Assembly: GCF_000010165.1 (NCBI RefSeq) | Contig: NC_012491.1 | Span: forward strand, 5,444,001-5,508,000 | Source: Brevibacillus brevis NBRC 100599 | GTDB lineage: Bacteria; Bacillota; Bacilli; Brevibacillales; Brevibacillaceae | Direction of reading: 5' to 3' | DNA length: 64,000 nt | Shown: positions 8,671 to 17,155 of the stretch, piece after piece | Numbering within the stretch: the stretch's first letter is position 1 | Layout: the number at the start of each line of letters is the position of its first letter | Notes under the pieces: generated by a model | Databases searched by the model: none | What the model saw: the letters and a program-made list of their open reading frames with translations, nothing else | What the model was told of the DNA's origin: nothing | Program-made: the position numbers and the translations under genes

Positions 8671-8852
8671 CATTTTCCTCCGACCACTTTATTATCATGT
8701 CCTTCACTCGGACTATGCTCATCTATAATCTGTTTTAAGCTAGCGAAGCCAGGAGTAAATTTGCTGTTGGGAATCTTCTTCTTGGAAGAGAGATTTTTCG
8801 AGTAAACAGCAGTTTCGTTACCTCTTTTCGCGAAGAACTCAGCTAATTTCAT
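8670..8852 (-). CDS. Small hypothetical protein, 60 residues
   Basis: I do not recognise this protein. It starts at an ATG preceded by TTAGGAG at about nine bases and ends exactly at a strong terminator, so it is probably a true gene. The N-terminus (MKLAEFFAKRGNE) looks helical. A Lys-rich stretch (SSKKKIPNSK) follows, then a hydrophilic tail ending KVVGGK. There is no signal peptide, membrane helix or Cys. It lies 12 bp downstream of a membrane protein gene and is likely co-transcribed with it. It could be a small cytosolic partner of that protein or a secreted peptide precursor without a classical signal; neither is shown by the sequence. Confidence 0.6.
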   Translation of the reverse strand: MKLAEFFAKRGNETAVYSKNLSSKKKIPNSKFTPGFASLKQIIDEHSPSEGHDNKVVGGK

Positions 8853-8864
8853 CGTATCCCACTC

Positions 8865-9695
8865 CTAACTAGCTCTCTTTAAAGTTTTGACCTTATTCAC
8901 AAACTTGGTAACAAACCCTAATAGTAACATATACGTTGTCAACCGCTCGAACTCCTGCATATTTTCGGGAGTAAATGTGTCATTCTTGTAAACAGCGACC
9001 GCAAATCCAAGTCGGAACTTGCCGAAATTTTTCACAATTGCAAATTGTTCGATGTCCGTGTTTTGAATACGTCCCTTTACTTGTTTATCGGCAATTCTGC
9101 AATCCTCTTGAAGCATGGAAGACAGTAGTAGCGTACGTACTGTGTCAAAATCTTTCAACTCGGTTAAGTAAAACACTTCAAACTGCTTGTCATTATTCGT
9201 AGGTACGATCCAATAGCAGCATAGCTCGTCCGGTTTCAAACCATAAATCGTCTTTACTTCCATTTCAAATGCCTTCATAAACGTGATCGCATTCGCATTA
9301 ATAATAGCTGTTGATTGACCGCTCCCATCCAAGCTGTAAATCGCATTGGCCAATTCTTTCTCACAATATTTCACTTCCATCTGGAACTCGATCTCGTTCC
9401 CTCTAATCTTGTTGCAGATGAACAAAACGATGAATACCATTCCTGCCAAAATAGCGGAATACAAGATAGACAAGCCTAGAACAGAGCCTAATGAAGCTAG
9501 CTTGTTTTCCTCATGTGGCGGTGCCAGGATAAACAGCCATTCAATCGGTTGAAACATCCACTTATGTATGACTGCTATCAAATCTGGCAGCAAACCTTTT
9601 AACAATTCAAATACGAGCCATGAAACCAGAACGAACAAGATGCCAAGAACAGAAAAAACAATCTTCACATGGCTCTGCACGAGATTCTTTAGCAC
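8865..9695 (-). CDS. Two-TM membrane protein with cytoplasmic sensor-like domain, function unknown
   Basis: The start is a GTG at 9693-9695 behind AGAAGGAGAGG at good spacing, giving 276 residues. The N-terminal part has two membrane segments (about 12-35 and 70-93). The remaining 180 residues are soluble, with alternating strands and helices (CCYWIVPTNNDK, FGKFRLGFAVAVYKND) that resemble a GAF-like sensor fold; this is a visual judgement only. A family name is not recognised. The gene is followed at 12 bp by the 60-residue gene and preceded by a terminator, so the two form a short operon. A membrane-anchored sensor or immunity-type role is possible but not supported further. Confidence 0.65.
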   Translation of the reverse strand: MLKNLVQSHVKIVFSVLGILFVLVSWLVFELLKGLLPDLIAVIHKWMFQPIEWLFILAPPHEENKLASLGSVLGLSILYSAILAGMVFIVLFICNKIRGNEIEFQMEVKYCEKELANAIYSLDGSGQSTAIINANAITFMKAFEMEVKTIYGLKPDELCCYWIVPTNNDKQFEVFYLTELKDFDTVRTLLLSSMLQEDCRIADKQVKGRIQNTDIEQFAIVKNFGKFRLGFAVAVYKNDTFTPENMQEFERLTTYMLLLGFVTKFVNKVKTLKRAS

Positions 9696-9762
9696 CTGTA
9701 AACCTCTCCTTCTGGTAAAGTTTTACATTATTTTAACATTTTATTCAGATTCTACAAATAGG

Positions 9763-9792
9763 AAAAAACTACCTACATTTAGGTAGTTTTTT
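9763..9792 (-). terminator. Symmetrical bidirectional terminator
   Basis: AAAAAACTACCT and AGGTAGTTTTTT form a perfect 12-base inverted repeat around a six-base loop. It works as a terminator on either strand. It overlaps the stop of the 68-residue gene and shields the membrane-protein operon. Confidence 0.9.
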
Positions 9793-9975
9793 AGGCGTTT
9801 CTATCGTTATCGTACTAACTTTTTGATTCCCTATGTACTGGATCGTCTGCTGTACAATCTTGCTGTTTTCTTCGATTCTCTTTAGCGGTTTAAATGAACT
9901 CAACAATTCCGCATTCCCCCTATCGGTATACTGGGTGTACTTCGTAACGAAACGCTCCCTTATTGGTCTGCCCAT
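9769..9975 (-). CDS. Small hypothetical protein, 68 residues
   Basis: The ATG at 9973-9975 is preceded by AGAGGTG four to five bases upstream, a strong start, and the stop lies within a strong terminator, so the gene is likely expressed. The protein is basic, without signal peptide or membrane helix: MGRPIRERFVTKYTQY at the N-terminus, a central helix-prone IEENSKIVQQTIQYIG, and a C-terminal strand-like KVSTITIETPKK. I do not recognise the family. A DNA- or RNA-binding role would fit its basic character but is speculative. It is upstream of, but separated by a terminator from, the membrane protein gene. Confidence 0.55.
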   Translation of the reverse strand: MGRPIRERFVTKYTQYTDRGNAELLSSFKPLKRIEENSKIVQQTIQYIGNQKVSTITIETPKKLPKCR

Positions 9976-10080
9976 TTTTCACCTCTATCAAACACGAAAT
10001 GCTCATTATGACCTTCATCCGTCTAGGTAATACCCCTTACCTTATGCCGTTCTAATTTTGTTTAGACCCCTCTTCTAGGT

Positions 10081-10454
10081 GCTGCTTTTCCACTGTTCGT
10101 GACGGTTTTGTTACAGACAATGCCGCTCCCATTGGCACCATTGACATCCTCAATCCTTGCCTTACTTAAAGATAATCCAAGCGAAAAGGAGTTAGTCAGA
10201 ATGAATTCCATCATAGCGAAAAATGAAACCACTTTCCTATATCATTGCCATAGCACGCATTTTCGATAGATCAAGTAGACTTGCCCAACCTTGAATAAGT
10301 CAGTATCACACTCGGCGTTCTCGCCTTCAAGCTAAATGGCGGCCTCGAGAAGAAAGTGAAGATACCATATCAGTATATGCTCGTGTTCTTGATTTTGTTA
10401 TTCGTGTGGATTGGTGTTAACCCATTTCGGCGACAGTCGGTACTTTGCCATTGA
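10081..10454 (+). pseudogene. Decayed coding remnant (two frame-shifted pieces of a possible membrane protein)
   Basis: This stretch has no intact gene but two plus-strand pieces read like protein. The first (10081-10269) gives AAFPLFVTVLLQTMPLPLAP then an Asp/Glu-rich segment, ending in a stop. The second (10299-10454), in another frame and just after a TAA, gives VSITLGVLAFKLNGGLEKK followed by the hydrophobic MLVFLILLFVWIGVNP. The alternation of polar and hydrophobic segments suggests the ruin of a transporter-like gene. Neither piece has a start with a ribosome binding site. The parent family is not recognised. The rest of 9976-10550 shows nothing further. Confidence 0.3.
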
Positions 10455-10552
10455 TTCGTGGGTGATCGTCAGGCTGCCCGTTTAGTGCGCTCATCGCTTC
10501 TACTTTCTTGTTTGGCTTCAGTTGAATGCTCAAGGAATTAGCCCATAACAAT

Positions 10553-10578
10553 AGAGCCACCCGCCTTGGGGTGGCTCT
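10553..10578 (-). terminator. Terminator-like hairpin after the DUF5050 gene pair
   Basis: AGAGCCACCC and GGGTGGCTCT form a 10-base stem just after the stop of the downstream copy. The following minus-strand sequence (ATTGTTATG) has only a weak U-run. Confidence 0.65.
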
Positions 10579-10583
10579 TATCC

Positions 10584-11654
10584 TTACTTCGCCTTTGGGG
10601 TTACCTTTTCCACTTTGTTTTCGCCCATCTTCACTTTGAATAGTTCTTTTTTATCATGATCGGAAGTTTGATAGTCGTAAAAAAAGATGAAATCTCCCCC
10701 GATGTTTAGCCGTAAACCCAATGGAGACAGTGGAGTTGTCTTGCCGTCCGTCATATTCATTCGGCCTACCATTTGTTCGCCGTTTATTTCTGAGATGTAG
10801 TATAGATAATTCCCAGCTATAATGATCGGTTTCTCTGCTGGTGGCAACCCTTTCTTGACTAGAGCAGTCTTCCCATCCTGCAATCCTATTTTATAAACAT
10901 CGACGACTCCATGGTCTACCCATTTTGTATAGTAAATGAAATCGCCAGACAGACCGACAAGGGTCAGTTCTTTGTCTTTGCTTACGAGCTTTTTCTGCGT
11001 TCCATTCCGCTTCATTTTGTATAGTTGACGATTCTCATTGGTGTAAAAAATCCAATCTTGATAGAAATAAACTTCCTCAAACCGATCAAGTAGCTTCTTT
11101 TGATTTTTGCCGTTCGTGTCCATTCTGTACAAATGACTTTTATTATCCGCGTAATAAATGATATCTCCCACTACATACAATCTAAGTACGTTATTGGGGT
11201 CATCTTCCGCAGGACTACTGCTCTTGATAACTGTTTTCGAACTGCCATCTGTCTTGATTTTCATGAGCTCCATCACATCTTCATACGTATAGCCAATCTC
11301 ATAAGGGGACATCTCAAGCTGATAGAATTCTTTCACGGGCTTATTGCGCGTATAGTAAATCCAGTCACCTACCACATTCAGATCATGGGCCCAATCACTG
11401 CTCAACTTTTGAAGAGAGCTTCCATCCTGTTTGATTTTGTATAAGCCATCGTTGTTATAAAAAATCCACTCTCCTTGAACGGCGACAAAGCTGCGGTATG
11501 AATTGATATTCACAGGATCGCTGCCCAAAACGTTTATCACTGGTTTTTTTGTTGGAGCAGTCGCCATTGTTTGTTGATTGCCAAAGCCAAGAACCACACT
11601 CAGACATACTGCCATCGCAATGGTGATCATCCATTTCCCTTGATGTTGCACCAT
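10584..11654 (-). CDS. Secreted DUF5050-like beta-propeller protein, copy 1
   Basis: Start at ATG 11652-11654, eight bases after GGGAGGG; the upstream in-frame Met codons lack a binding site. The 356-residue product has a signal peptide (KWMITIAMAVCLSVVLGFG) and then repeated blades of the form GDWIYYTRN, LYRMDTNGKNQKKL, GDFIYYTKW, LYKIKQDGSSLQKL, characteristic of DUF5050/TolB-like propellers built of about 40-residue units. Such proteins are extracellular and their role is generally unknown, possibly ligand binding. It is a close paralogue of the gene immediately upstream (11753-12859), differing mainly in the last 100 residues. Both genes are probably transcribed together. Confidence 0.75.
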   Translation of the reverse strand: MVQHQGKWMITIAMAVCLSVVLGFGNQQTMATAPTKKPVINVLGSDPVNINSYRSFVAVQGEWIFYNNDGLYKIKQDGSSLQKLSSDWAHDLNVVGDWIYYTRNKPVKEFYQLEMSPYEIGYTYEDVMELMKIKTDGSSKTVIKSSSPAEDDPNNVLRLYVVGDIIYYADNKSHLYRMDTNGKNQKKLLDRFEEVYFYQDWIFYTNENRQLYKMKRNGTQKKLVSKDKELTLVGLSGDFIYYTKWVDHGVVDVYKIGLQDGKTALVKKGLPPAEKPIIIAGNYLYYISEINGEQMVGRMNMTDGKTTPLSPLGLRLNIGGDFIFFYDYQTSDHDKKELFKVKMGENKVEKVTPKAK

Positions 11655-11752
11655 GCATGCAACCCTCCCGTTCATAGCCGAATATAGCACAAGCAAATTT
11701 GCCGAATATTACCCCAACCATAACACTCACACGTGACGACGCGATTCATTTG

Positions 11753-12859
11753 TTATTTTCCTCTATACTTCGCTTTTGGTCCTACCTTTTCCACTTGGTT
11801 CTCTCCCAATTTCACTTTAAATATGTCGACTTTTGAACTATCGGAAGCACTATCGTTGTCAAAAAAGATAAAATCGCCTCCGATGTTCATCTGTTGACTA
11901 GAGTAGCGGATTAATCGATACAGCGGGGTTGTTTTCCCGTCCGCCAAGTTCATTCGTCCTACCGTTAGTGAGTCATACATTTCCGACATATAAAACATAT
12001 AATATAAATGGTTCCCGGCAATGATGATCCGATTGTCAGCTGAACGCAACCCTTTCTTGACAAGAGAAGTCTTCCCATCCTTCAATCCTATTTTATAAAC
12101 ATCTTCTACTCCACTGGAGTCTACCCATTTTGTATAGTAAATGAAATCGCCAGACAGACCGACAAGGGTCAGCTCTTTGTCTTTGCTTACGAGCTTTTTC
12201 TGCGTTCCATTCCGCTTCATTTTGTATAGTTGACGACTCTCATTGGTGTAAAAAATCCAATCTTGATAGAAATAAACTTCCTCAAACTGATCAAGTAGCT
12301 TTTTTTGATTTTTGCCGCTCGTGTCCATCCTGTACAAGCGACCATAACCATCTGCGTAGTAGATGATATCTCCCACTACATACAATTTCTGTACGTTATT
12401 GGGGTCCCCTTCCGCAAGGCTTCCACTTTTGATGACTGTTTTCGAACTGCCGTCTGTCTTGATTTTCATGAGCTCCGTCACATCTTCATACGTATCATTG
12501 ATATCGTAAGCGGGCATCTCAAGCTGATAGATTTCTTTCCTAGGCTTGTTGCGCGTATAGTAAATCCAGTCCCCTACAACATTCAGATTATCGGCCCAAT
12601 CACTGCTCAACTTTTGAAGAGAGCTTCCATCCTGTTTGATTTTGTATAAGCCATCGTTGTTATAAAAAATCCACTCTCCTTGAACGGTGACAAAGCTTCG
12701 GTGTGAATTGATATTCACAGGATCGCTGCCCATAACATTTATCACTGGTTTTTTTGTTGGCGCAGTCGCCATTGTTTGTTGATTGCCAAAGCCAAGAACC
12801 ACAATCAGACATACTGCCATCGCAATGGTGATCATCCATTTCCCTTTATGTTGCACCAT
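11753..12859 (-). CDS. Secreted DUF5050-like beta-propeller protein, copy 2
   Basis: Start at ATG 12857-12859 behind GGGAGGG, mirroring the neighbouring paralogue; 368 residues. It shares the signal peptide (MVQHKGKWMITIAMAV...) and nearly identical central blades, for example ELTLVGLSGDFIYYTKW. The C-terminal part differs, with short insertions such as MFYMSEMYDSL and a last blade carrying FFDNDSASDSSK. The two copies also share their 5' flank, so this is a tandem whole-gene duplication with later divergence at the ligand-facing end. No terminator separates them (98 bp gap). The promoter should lie in the AT-rich stretch around 12960-13010, but no clear consensus pair was found. Confidence 0.75.
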   Translation of the reverse strand: MVQHKGKWMITIAMAVCLIVVLGFGNQQTMATAPTKKPVINVMGSDPVNINSHRSFVTVQGEWIFYNNDGLYKIKQDGSSLQKLSSDWADNLNVVGDWIYYTRNKPRKEIYQLEMPAYDINDTYEDVTELMKIKTDGSSKTVIKSGSLAEGDPNNVQKLYVVGDIIYYADGYGRLYRMDTSGKNQKKLLDQFEEVYFYQDWIFYTNESRQLYKMKRNGTQKKLVSKDKELTLVGLSGDFIYYTKWVDSSGVEDVYKIGLKDGKTSLVKKGLRSADNRIIIAGNHLYYMFYMSEMYDSLTVGRMNLADGKTTPLYRLIRYSSQQMNIGGDFIFFDNDSASDSSKVDIFKVKLGENQVEKVGPKAKYRGK

Positions 12860-13067
12860 GCATACAACCCTCCCGTTCATAGCCTAATATAGTCACAGCG
12901 AAGATATCCCCCATTCCGATACAATCCGGCAACTCTGATTTATATGTACCAAAGCGAATCCACCTTCGTCTAGATATATATGTAAATTTTGTAAAATTAT
13001 ATATCAAACACATCAGAACAATGGGACGAGTTCCATTTATGATTTTCAGGAGGGATAACCGTGTTTT

Positions 13068-13100
13068 GAGAATAGAAGAAGCCACCCATCCTAGGTGGCT
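13068..13100 (-). terminator. Terminator of the peptide ABC transporter operon
   Basis: AGCCACC and GGTGGCT pair (13080-13100) about 27 bp after the last stop of the transporter operon, followed on the minus strand by TCTTCTATTCTC. The stem is sound but the U-run is broken. Confidence 0.6.
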
Positions 13101-13128
13101 CTTTCTCTTTCTCTTTCTCTTTCTCTCT
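13101..13128. repeat. Hexanucleotide tandem repeat (CTTTCT)4
   Basis: Four perfect CTTTCT units followed by CTCT fill the space between the ATPase stop codon and the terminator stem. On the minus strand mRNA this is a purine-rich GAAAGA tract in the 3' untranslated region. Such repeats can change length by slippage. Confidence 0.85.
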
Positions 13129-14101
13129 ATGCTAAAGGGAAATGACACGCGACCTGCCGATCCTGCCCAACCTCTATAAGCTCGGGAATCTCCTTGCTGC
13201 ATCTCTCCTGCGCCATCGGACAACGAGGATGAAAACGACAACCTGACGGCGGATTGGCCGGAGATGGTACATCCCCTTGCAGGACGATCCGCTCTTGTCT
13301 ACGATGCGGAGTGGGCTTCGGAATCGCCGACAACAATGCCGCCGTATACGGATGCAGTGGCTGTGCAAACAAGTCATCCGTTCGTGCAATCTCCACCATT
13401 TTCCCCAAGTACATCACGCCTACCCGATCAGAAATATGGCGTACCACATTCAGACCATGCGCGATAAATAGATAGGTCAGCCCCATCTCTTTTTGTAATT
13501 TCATCATCAGGTTCAAAACCTGTGACTGTACGGATACATCCAGCGCAGAAACAGCCTCATCCGCCACAATAAACCGTGGTGAGAGTGCGATTGACCGCGC
13601 AATACCGATCCGTTGCCGCTGTCCGCCGGAAAACTCATGCGGATACCGATTTCGTCTCGAAGGATCGAGTCCCACCAGACTCATCAGCTCGACTACTCGC
13701 TCATCCATTTCCTTTGCAGAAGCCCGCAGATGAACCCGCAAAGGCTCTCCAATAATATCACTTACCAAAAATCGTGGATTCAACGAACCAAACGGGTCTT
13801 GAAAAATAATCTGCATATCCCGTCTCAGCTTCAAATTCTCTTGTCTATTCACCTGATGGATATTAGTTCCGTCAAACAGCACTTCTCCGCTTGTCGCCCT
13901 TTGCAAATTCAGCACGACACGCCCCAGTGTCGACTTCCCGCAGCCGGATTCCCCCACGAGCCCAAATGTCTCCCCTGCGCGAATTCCAAAAGATACATCA
14001 TCTACGGCTTTTACATGACCGATGACACGGCTCAACAAGCCGGCCTTAATCGGAAAATACTTTTTGATATGGTTGGCTTCGATCAAATATTCCCGGTTCA
14101 T
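13127..14101 (-). CDS. Oligopeptide ABC transporter ATP-binding protein (OppF/DppF type)
   Basis: The start is the ATG at 14099-14101, which overlaps the stop of the preceding ATPase gene (ATGA) and follows AGAGGTG; it gives 324 residues starting [16 protein letters not shown]. Longer in-frame starts lie inside the upstream gene. The ABC signature elements are all present: Walker [11 protein letters not shown]-loop [11 protein letters not shown], signature [13 protein letters not shown], Walker [13 protein letters not shown], and the C-terminal [14 protein letters not shown] motif of peptide-importer ATPases. It hydrolyses ATP on the cytoplasmic side to drive import. It is the last gene of the operon. 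Confidence 0.93.
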   Translation of the reverse strand: MNREYLIEANHIKKYFPIKAGLLSRVIGHVKAVDDVSFGIRAGETFGLVGESGCGKSTLGRVVLNLQRATSGEVLFDGTNIHQVNRQENLKLRRDMQIIFQDPFGSLNPRFLVSDIIGEPLRVHLRASAKEMDERVVELMSLVGLDPSRRNRYPHEFSGGQRQRIGIARSIALSPRFIVADEAVSALDVSVQSQVLNLMMKLQKEMGLTYLFIAHGLNVVRHISDRVGVMYLGKMVEIARTDDLFAQPLHPYTAALLSAIPKPTPHRRQERIVLQGDVPSPANPPSGCRFHPRCPMAQERCSKEIPELIEVGQDRQVACHFPLA

Positions 14102-15144
14102 TGGCGGTTCACCTCTGCTTTGCTTCCAGCGACTGAATTGGCACGCTGATTTATTCTGAAGTGGTTGCTGACATCTTCGTTCAACCAGCAAGCCACTTGT
14201 TGTCCCGTAACAACCTCGCGCAAAATGGGCTCCTCTTTTCGGCATTTGTCGATCGCATACGGACAACGCGGGTGAAAACGGCAGCCCGTCGGCAATTGAG
14301 TGATGCTCGGGATGGTGCCTTGGATGGTGTACAATTCTCCGCCGCGCTCTCCTTCAAATCCGGGAATAGACTGCAGCAAGCCAATCGTGTAAGGATGCCG
14401 GGGCTCGTCAAATATCCGTTCGACCGTTCCCTCCTCCACAATCGTTCCTGCATACATCACCGCGATTCGATCCGCCATCTCTGCTGCTACCCCCATGTCA
14501 TGGGTGATCAGCAAAATCGACATGCCCAATTCCTTTTGCAGCCGTCTGAGCAAATCCAAAATTTGCGCCTGAACCGTTACATCAAGAGCTGTTGTCGGCT
14601 CGTCTGCTATCAGCATTTCTGGGTTACAAGCCAGGGCCATCGCGATGACCACACGCTGGCACATCCCTCCAGACATTTCGTGCGGGTACTGTTTCACTCG
14701 TACTTCCGGCGCCGGGATCCCAACCAGACGAAGCATATCGATTGCTTTTTTGAACGCATCCTGCTGGCTCATATTTTGATGCAGCATCAAGCTCTCCGCA
14801 ATTTGGTCGCCTACCGTAAACACCGGATTAAGAGCCGACATCGGGTCTTGGAAGATCATCGCGATTTTGTTTCCGCGAACGTGCATCATTTCATCCAAGT
14901 CCTTTGCCGCCAGATCCTGACCGTGAAACATGACGTTCCCACTCTGAATAAATCCGCCCGCATAATCAATCAGTCGCATGACTGCAAGTGACGTCACACT
15001 CTTCCCGCTACCGGATTCCCCTACCAAGCACACCGTCTGTCCTTTGCCAACGTTGATGCTCACTCGATCCGTGGCCTTGACCGTGCCGTCATCCGTAAAG
15101 AAGCAAGTGGTCAAATTTTTTATTTCGAGGATGTTGCGTTCCAC
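14098..15144 (-). CDS. Oligopeptide ABC transporter ATP-binding protein (OppD/DppD type)
   Basis: This 348-residue ATPase starts at a GTG (15142-15144) eight bases after AAGGAGG, within the end of the upstream permease gene. Walker A is GESGSGKSV, the signature MSGGMCQRV with Cys in place of the usual Arg/Lys, and Walker [13 protein letters not shown]. The C-terminal domain ends with [14 protein letters not shown], the OppD/DppD-specific Cys cluster. It pairs with the OppF-like ATPase to energise the two permeases. Overlaps with both neighbours indicate translational coupling. Confidence 0.93.
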   Translation of the reverse strand: MERNILEIKNLTTCFFTDDGTVKATDRVSINVGKGQTVCLVGESGSGKSVTSLAVMRLIDYAGGFIQSGNVMFHGQDLAAKDLDEMMHVRGNKIAMIFQDPMSALNPVFTVGDQIAESLMLHQNMSQQDAFKKAIDMLRLVGIPAPEVRVKQYPHEMSGGMCQRVVIAMALACNPEMLIADEPTTALDVTVQAQILDLLRRLQKELGMSILLITHDMGVAAEMADRIAVMYAGTIVEEGTVERIFDEPRHPYTIGLLQSIPGFEGERGGELYTIQGTIPSITQLPTGCRFHPRCPYAIDKCRKEEPILREVVTGQQVACWLNEDVSNHFRINQRANSVAGSKAEVNRQ

Positions 15145-16100
15145 TTGTTCAGCCTCCTTTTCGGGTTTTTCTTTTTATTCCGTGGGTCGAATGCATCGCG
15201 GATGCCGTCTCCGACGAAGTTCACCGCTAGCACCACGAGTAAAATACAAAGACCAGGATAAAGTGCTTGCAAAGGATCGACCAGCATGAATTCCTGTGCC
15301 TTGCTCAGCATTAATCCCCAGCTTGTTTCAGGTGGTTGAATCCCCAAGCCTAAATAGGAGAGACCTGACTCTGACAGAATGGCCGAACCAACCATGAGAG
15401 TCGCGTACACAATGATGGGAGCCATTGCATTGCGTATCAGGTGACGCGTAATAATGCCCCAGTGCGAAACGCCGATCGCTCTCGCCGCTTCCACATACTG
15501 CATTTCCCGTAGCTGCAAAAACTGCCCGCGCACCAGACGTGCCACACTTGTCCAGCTCGTCAGCGACAAAATCAGGATCATGTAGACAAATTCCGCTCCG
15601 AAAAGCGCCAAAACCAGAATGTTAAAAAACAGACTCGGAATGGAGTTCATTACGTCCACGAGACGCATGAAGCAGGTATCAATCCAGCCGCCAAAGTAAC
15701 CAGAAATCGCTCCAATCAGCGTCCCGATGACGACCGCAGCAAAAGCAACGCTGAAGCCGACCAGCATAGACACCCGACTGCTATGAATGAGGCGGGACAA
15801 GATATCACGACCGAGCTCGTCTGTTCCGAGCACATGCCCTTCTGTTCCAGGAGGCAGGTTGGTAATCATAAAATCAACCTTTGCCGGATCATGCGGTGCA
15901 ACCCAATCGGCACCCGCGGCGATCCCAACAAAAAACAGGAGCACGATCAAGCCACCAACGGCATACGGATTGCGCATAAATTTTTTGCCCGCGGTTTTCC
16001 ATAGCCCAGGAGGCTTTTCCCCAACAGAATTTGTCGGAAGCTGTCCACCTGGTCGATTCGGTTCAACAACAGTGTCATCTTGAAGCTGCACTTGACTCAT
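15120..16100 (-). CDS. Oligopeptide ABC transporter permease (OppC/DppC type)
   Basis: The 326-residue protein starts at an ATG behind AAAGGAGG. After a polar N-terminal tail it has a first membrane helix (GGLIVLLFFVGIAAG) and five more, as in OppC/DppC. The EAA-type loop that contacts the ATPases is seen as EAARAIGVSHWGIITRHLIRNAMAPIIV. The N-terminal OppC domain includes FMRNPYAVGGL. It forms the channel with the OppB-like permease. The first four bases of the gene overlap the stop of that permease gene. Confidence 0.93.
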   Translation of the reverse strand: MSQVQLQDDTVVEPNRPGGQLPTNSVGEKPPGLWKTAGKKFMRNPYAVGGLIVLLFFVGIAAGADWVAPHDPAKVDFMITNLPPGTEGHVLGTDELGRDILSRLIHSSRVSMLVGFSVAFAAVVIGTLIGAISGYFGGWIDTCFMRLVDVMNSIPSLFFNILVLALFGAEFVYMILILSLTSWTSVARLVRGQFLQLREMQYVEAARAIGVSHWGIITRHLIRNAMAPIIVYATLMVGSAILSESGLSYLGLGIQPPETSWGLMLSKAQEFMLVDPLQALYPGLCILLVVLAVNFVGDGIRDAFDPRNKKKNPKRRLNKWNATSSK

Positions 16101-17068
16101 GCTGCCCTGCCTCCTTTACGTCCAAGCTGCACTCGTGGATCAACCAGTGCGTAGATTAAATCGGCTAACAGGTTTCCGATAATCACCATCAGTGAAATCA
16201 GCAACGTGATCGACATCAACACAGAATACTCACGCGCTACAGCCATTTCCACAAACAGACGGCCCATGCCTGGCCAGTTAAATACACTCTCTGTCAATGC
16301 TGCACCTGCTACCAACGTCGGCAAATCCAAACCGATGATCGTCACGACAGGGATCAATGCGTTCCGCAGAGCATGGCGGAAAATCACGCGTCTTTCCTTC
16401 ATCCCTTTGGCACGTGCCGTCCGAATATAGTCTTGCTCCAAAGCCTCCAGCATACTGGCGCGCGTATATTTGACATAGGCTGCGATGTTCACCAGTGTTA
16501 ACACCGTAACAGGTAGAATCAAGTGCAAAATGAGGTCGCTTATTTGTCCCTCTTTTCCCATCGTGTACATGTCAGATAGTGGGAGCAGGTTCAACTGCAT
16601 CGCGAAATACTGTTGGAGCATTATCCCAAACCAGAAGGTCGGCATCGCAAATCCGAGATAGGCAACGATGGAGGCGATCTGGTCAGACAGACCGTATTGC
16701 TTTGTACTGTTGTAGATGCCCCACGGGATGGCGATCAGCATGGAAAGCCCCCACGCTACAGACATGAGCACAAACGTATTCCAAACCGTCGGCCACAAAA
16801 TATCGCCAACAGGAACGTTATTTTTAAAGGTATGGCCCAAATCTCCTTGCAGCAAATTACCGACCCATTTCATGTATTGAATATAGACAGGCTGATCCAA
16901 CCCCATATTTTTCATCTGAATAAGCTGTGCTTCAGGAGACATTCCCGGTGAGAGCATGACTTTTAGCGGTCCTCCGGGTGCTGCATGCATGAGTCCGAAC
17001 GAAACTACTGTGATCAAAAATAAAACAAGCACGGCTTGTAGTACGCGGCGTACTAAATATTCAGTCAA
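16097..17068 (-). CDS. Oligopeptide ABC transporter permease (OppB/DppB type)
   Basis: This 323-residue permease starts at a TTG (17066-17068) seven bases after AAAGGAGG and begins TEYLVRRVLQAVLVLF, the standard OppB/DppB opening. The conserved EAA loop is EQDYIRTARAKGMKERRVIFRHALRNALIPVV, spanning most of the region before the last helices (shown here only by its family pattern). Six membrane helices are predicted. It lies 87 bp downstream of the binding-protein gene, consistent with the usual operon order binding protein, B, C, D, F. Confidence 0.93.
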   Translation of the reverse strand: MTEYLVRRVLQAVLVLFLITVVSFGLMHAAPGGPLKVMLSPGMSPEAQLIQMKNMGLDQPVYIQYMKWVGNLLQGDLGHTFKNNVPVGDILWPTVWNTFVLMSVAWGLSMLIAIPWGIYNSTKQYGLSDQIASIVAYLGFAMPTFWFGIMLQQYFAMQLNLLPLSDMYTMGKEGQISDLILHLILPVTVLTLVNIAAYVKYTRASMLEALEQDYIRTARAKGMKERRVIFRHALRNALIPVVTIIGLDLPTLVAGAALTESVFNWPGMGRLFVEMAVAREYSVLMSITLLISLMVIIGNLLADLIYALVDPRVQLGRKGGRAA

Positions 17069-17155
17069 TCAGCATCCTCCTTTCGTTTGAAAGGGGAAGG
17101 GGCAATGAGGCTGCCCTTCCCCCCTTTTCCTATTGCTAACCGCTACCAGCCGAGC

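Noticed and set aside
13046-13068. AGGAGGGATAACC followed by GTG TTT TGA on the plus strand
   Set aside because: The binding site is good but the frame is only two codons long. It may be a relic of a lost gene, but nothing else supports it.
14161-14991. Plus-strand 276-codon frame across the OppD-like gene
   Set aside because: It is antisense to a clear ABC ATPase and shows no protein family pattern.
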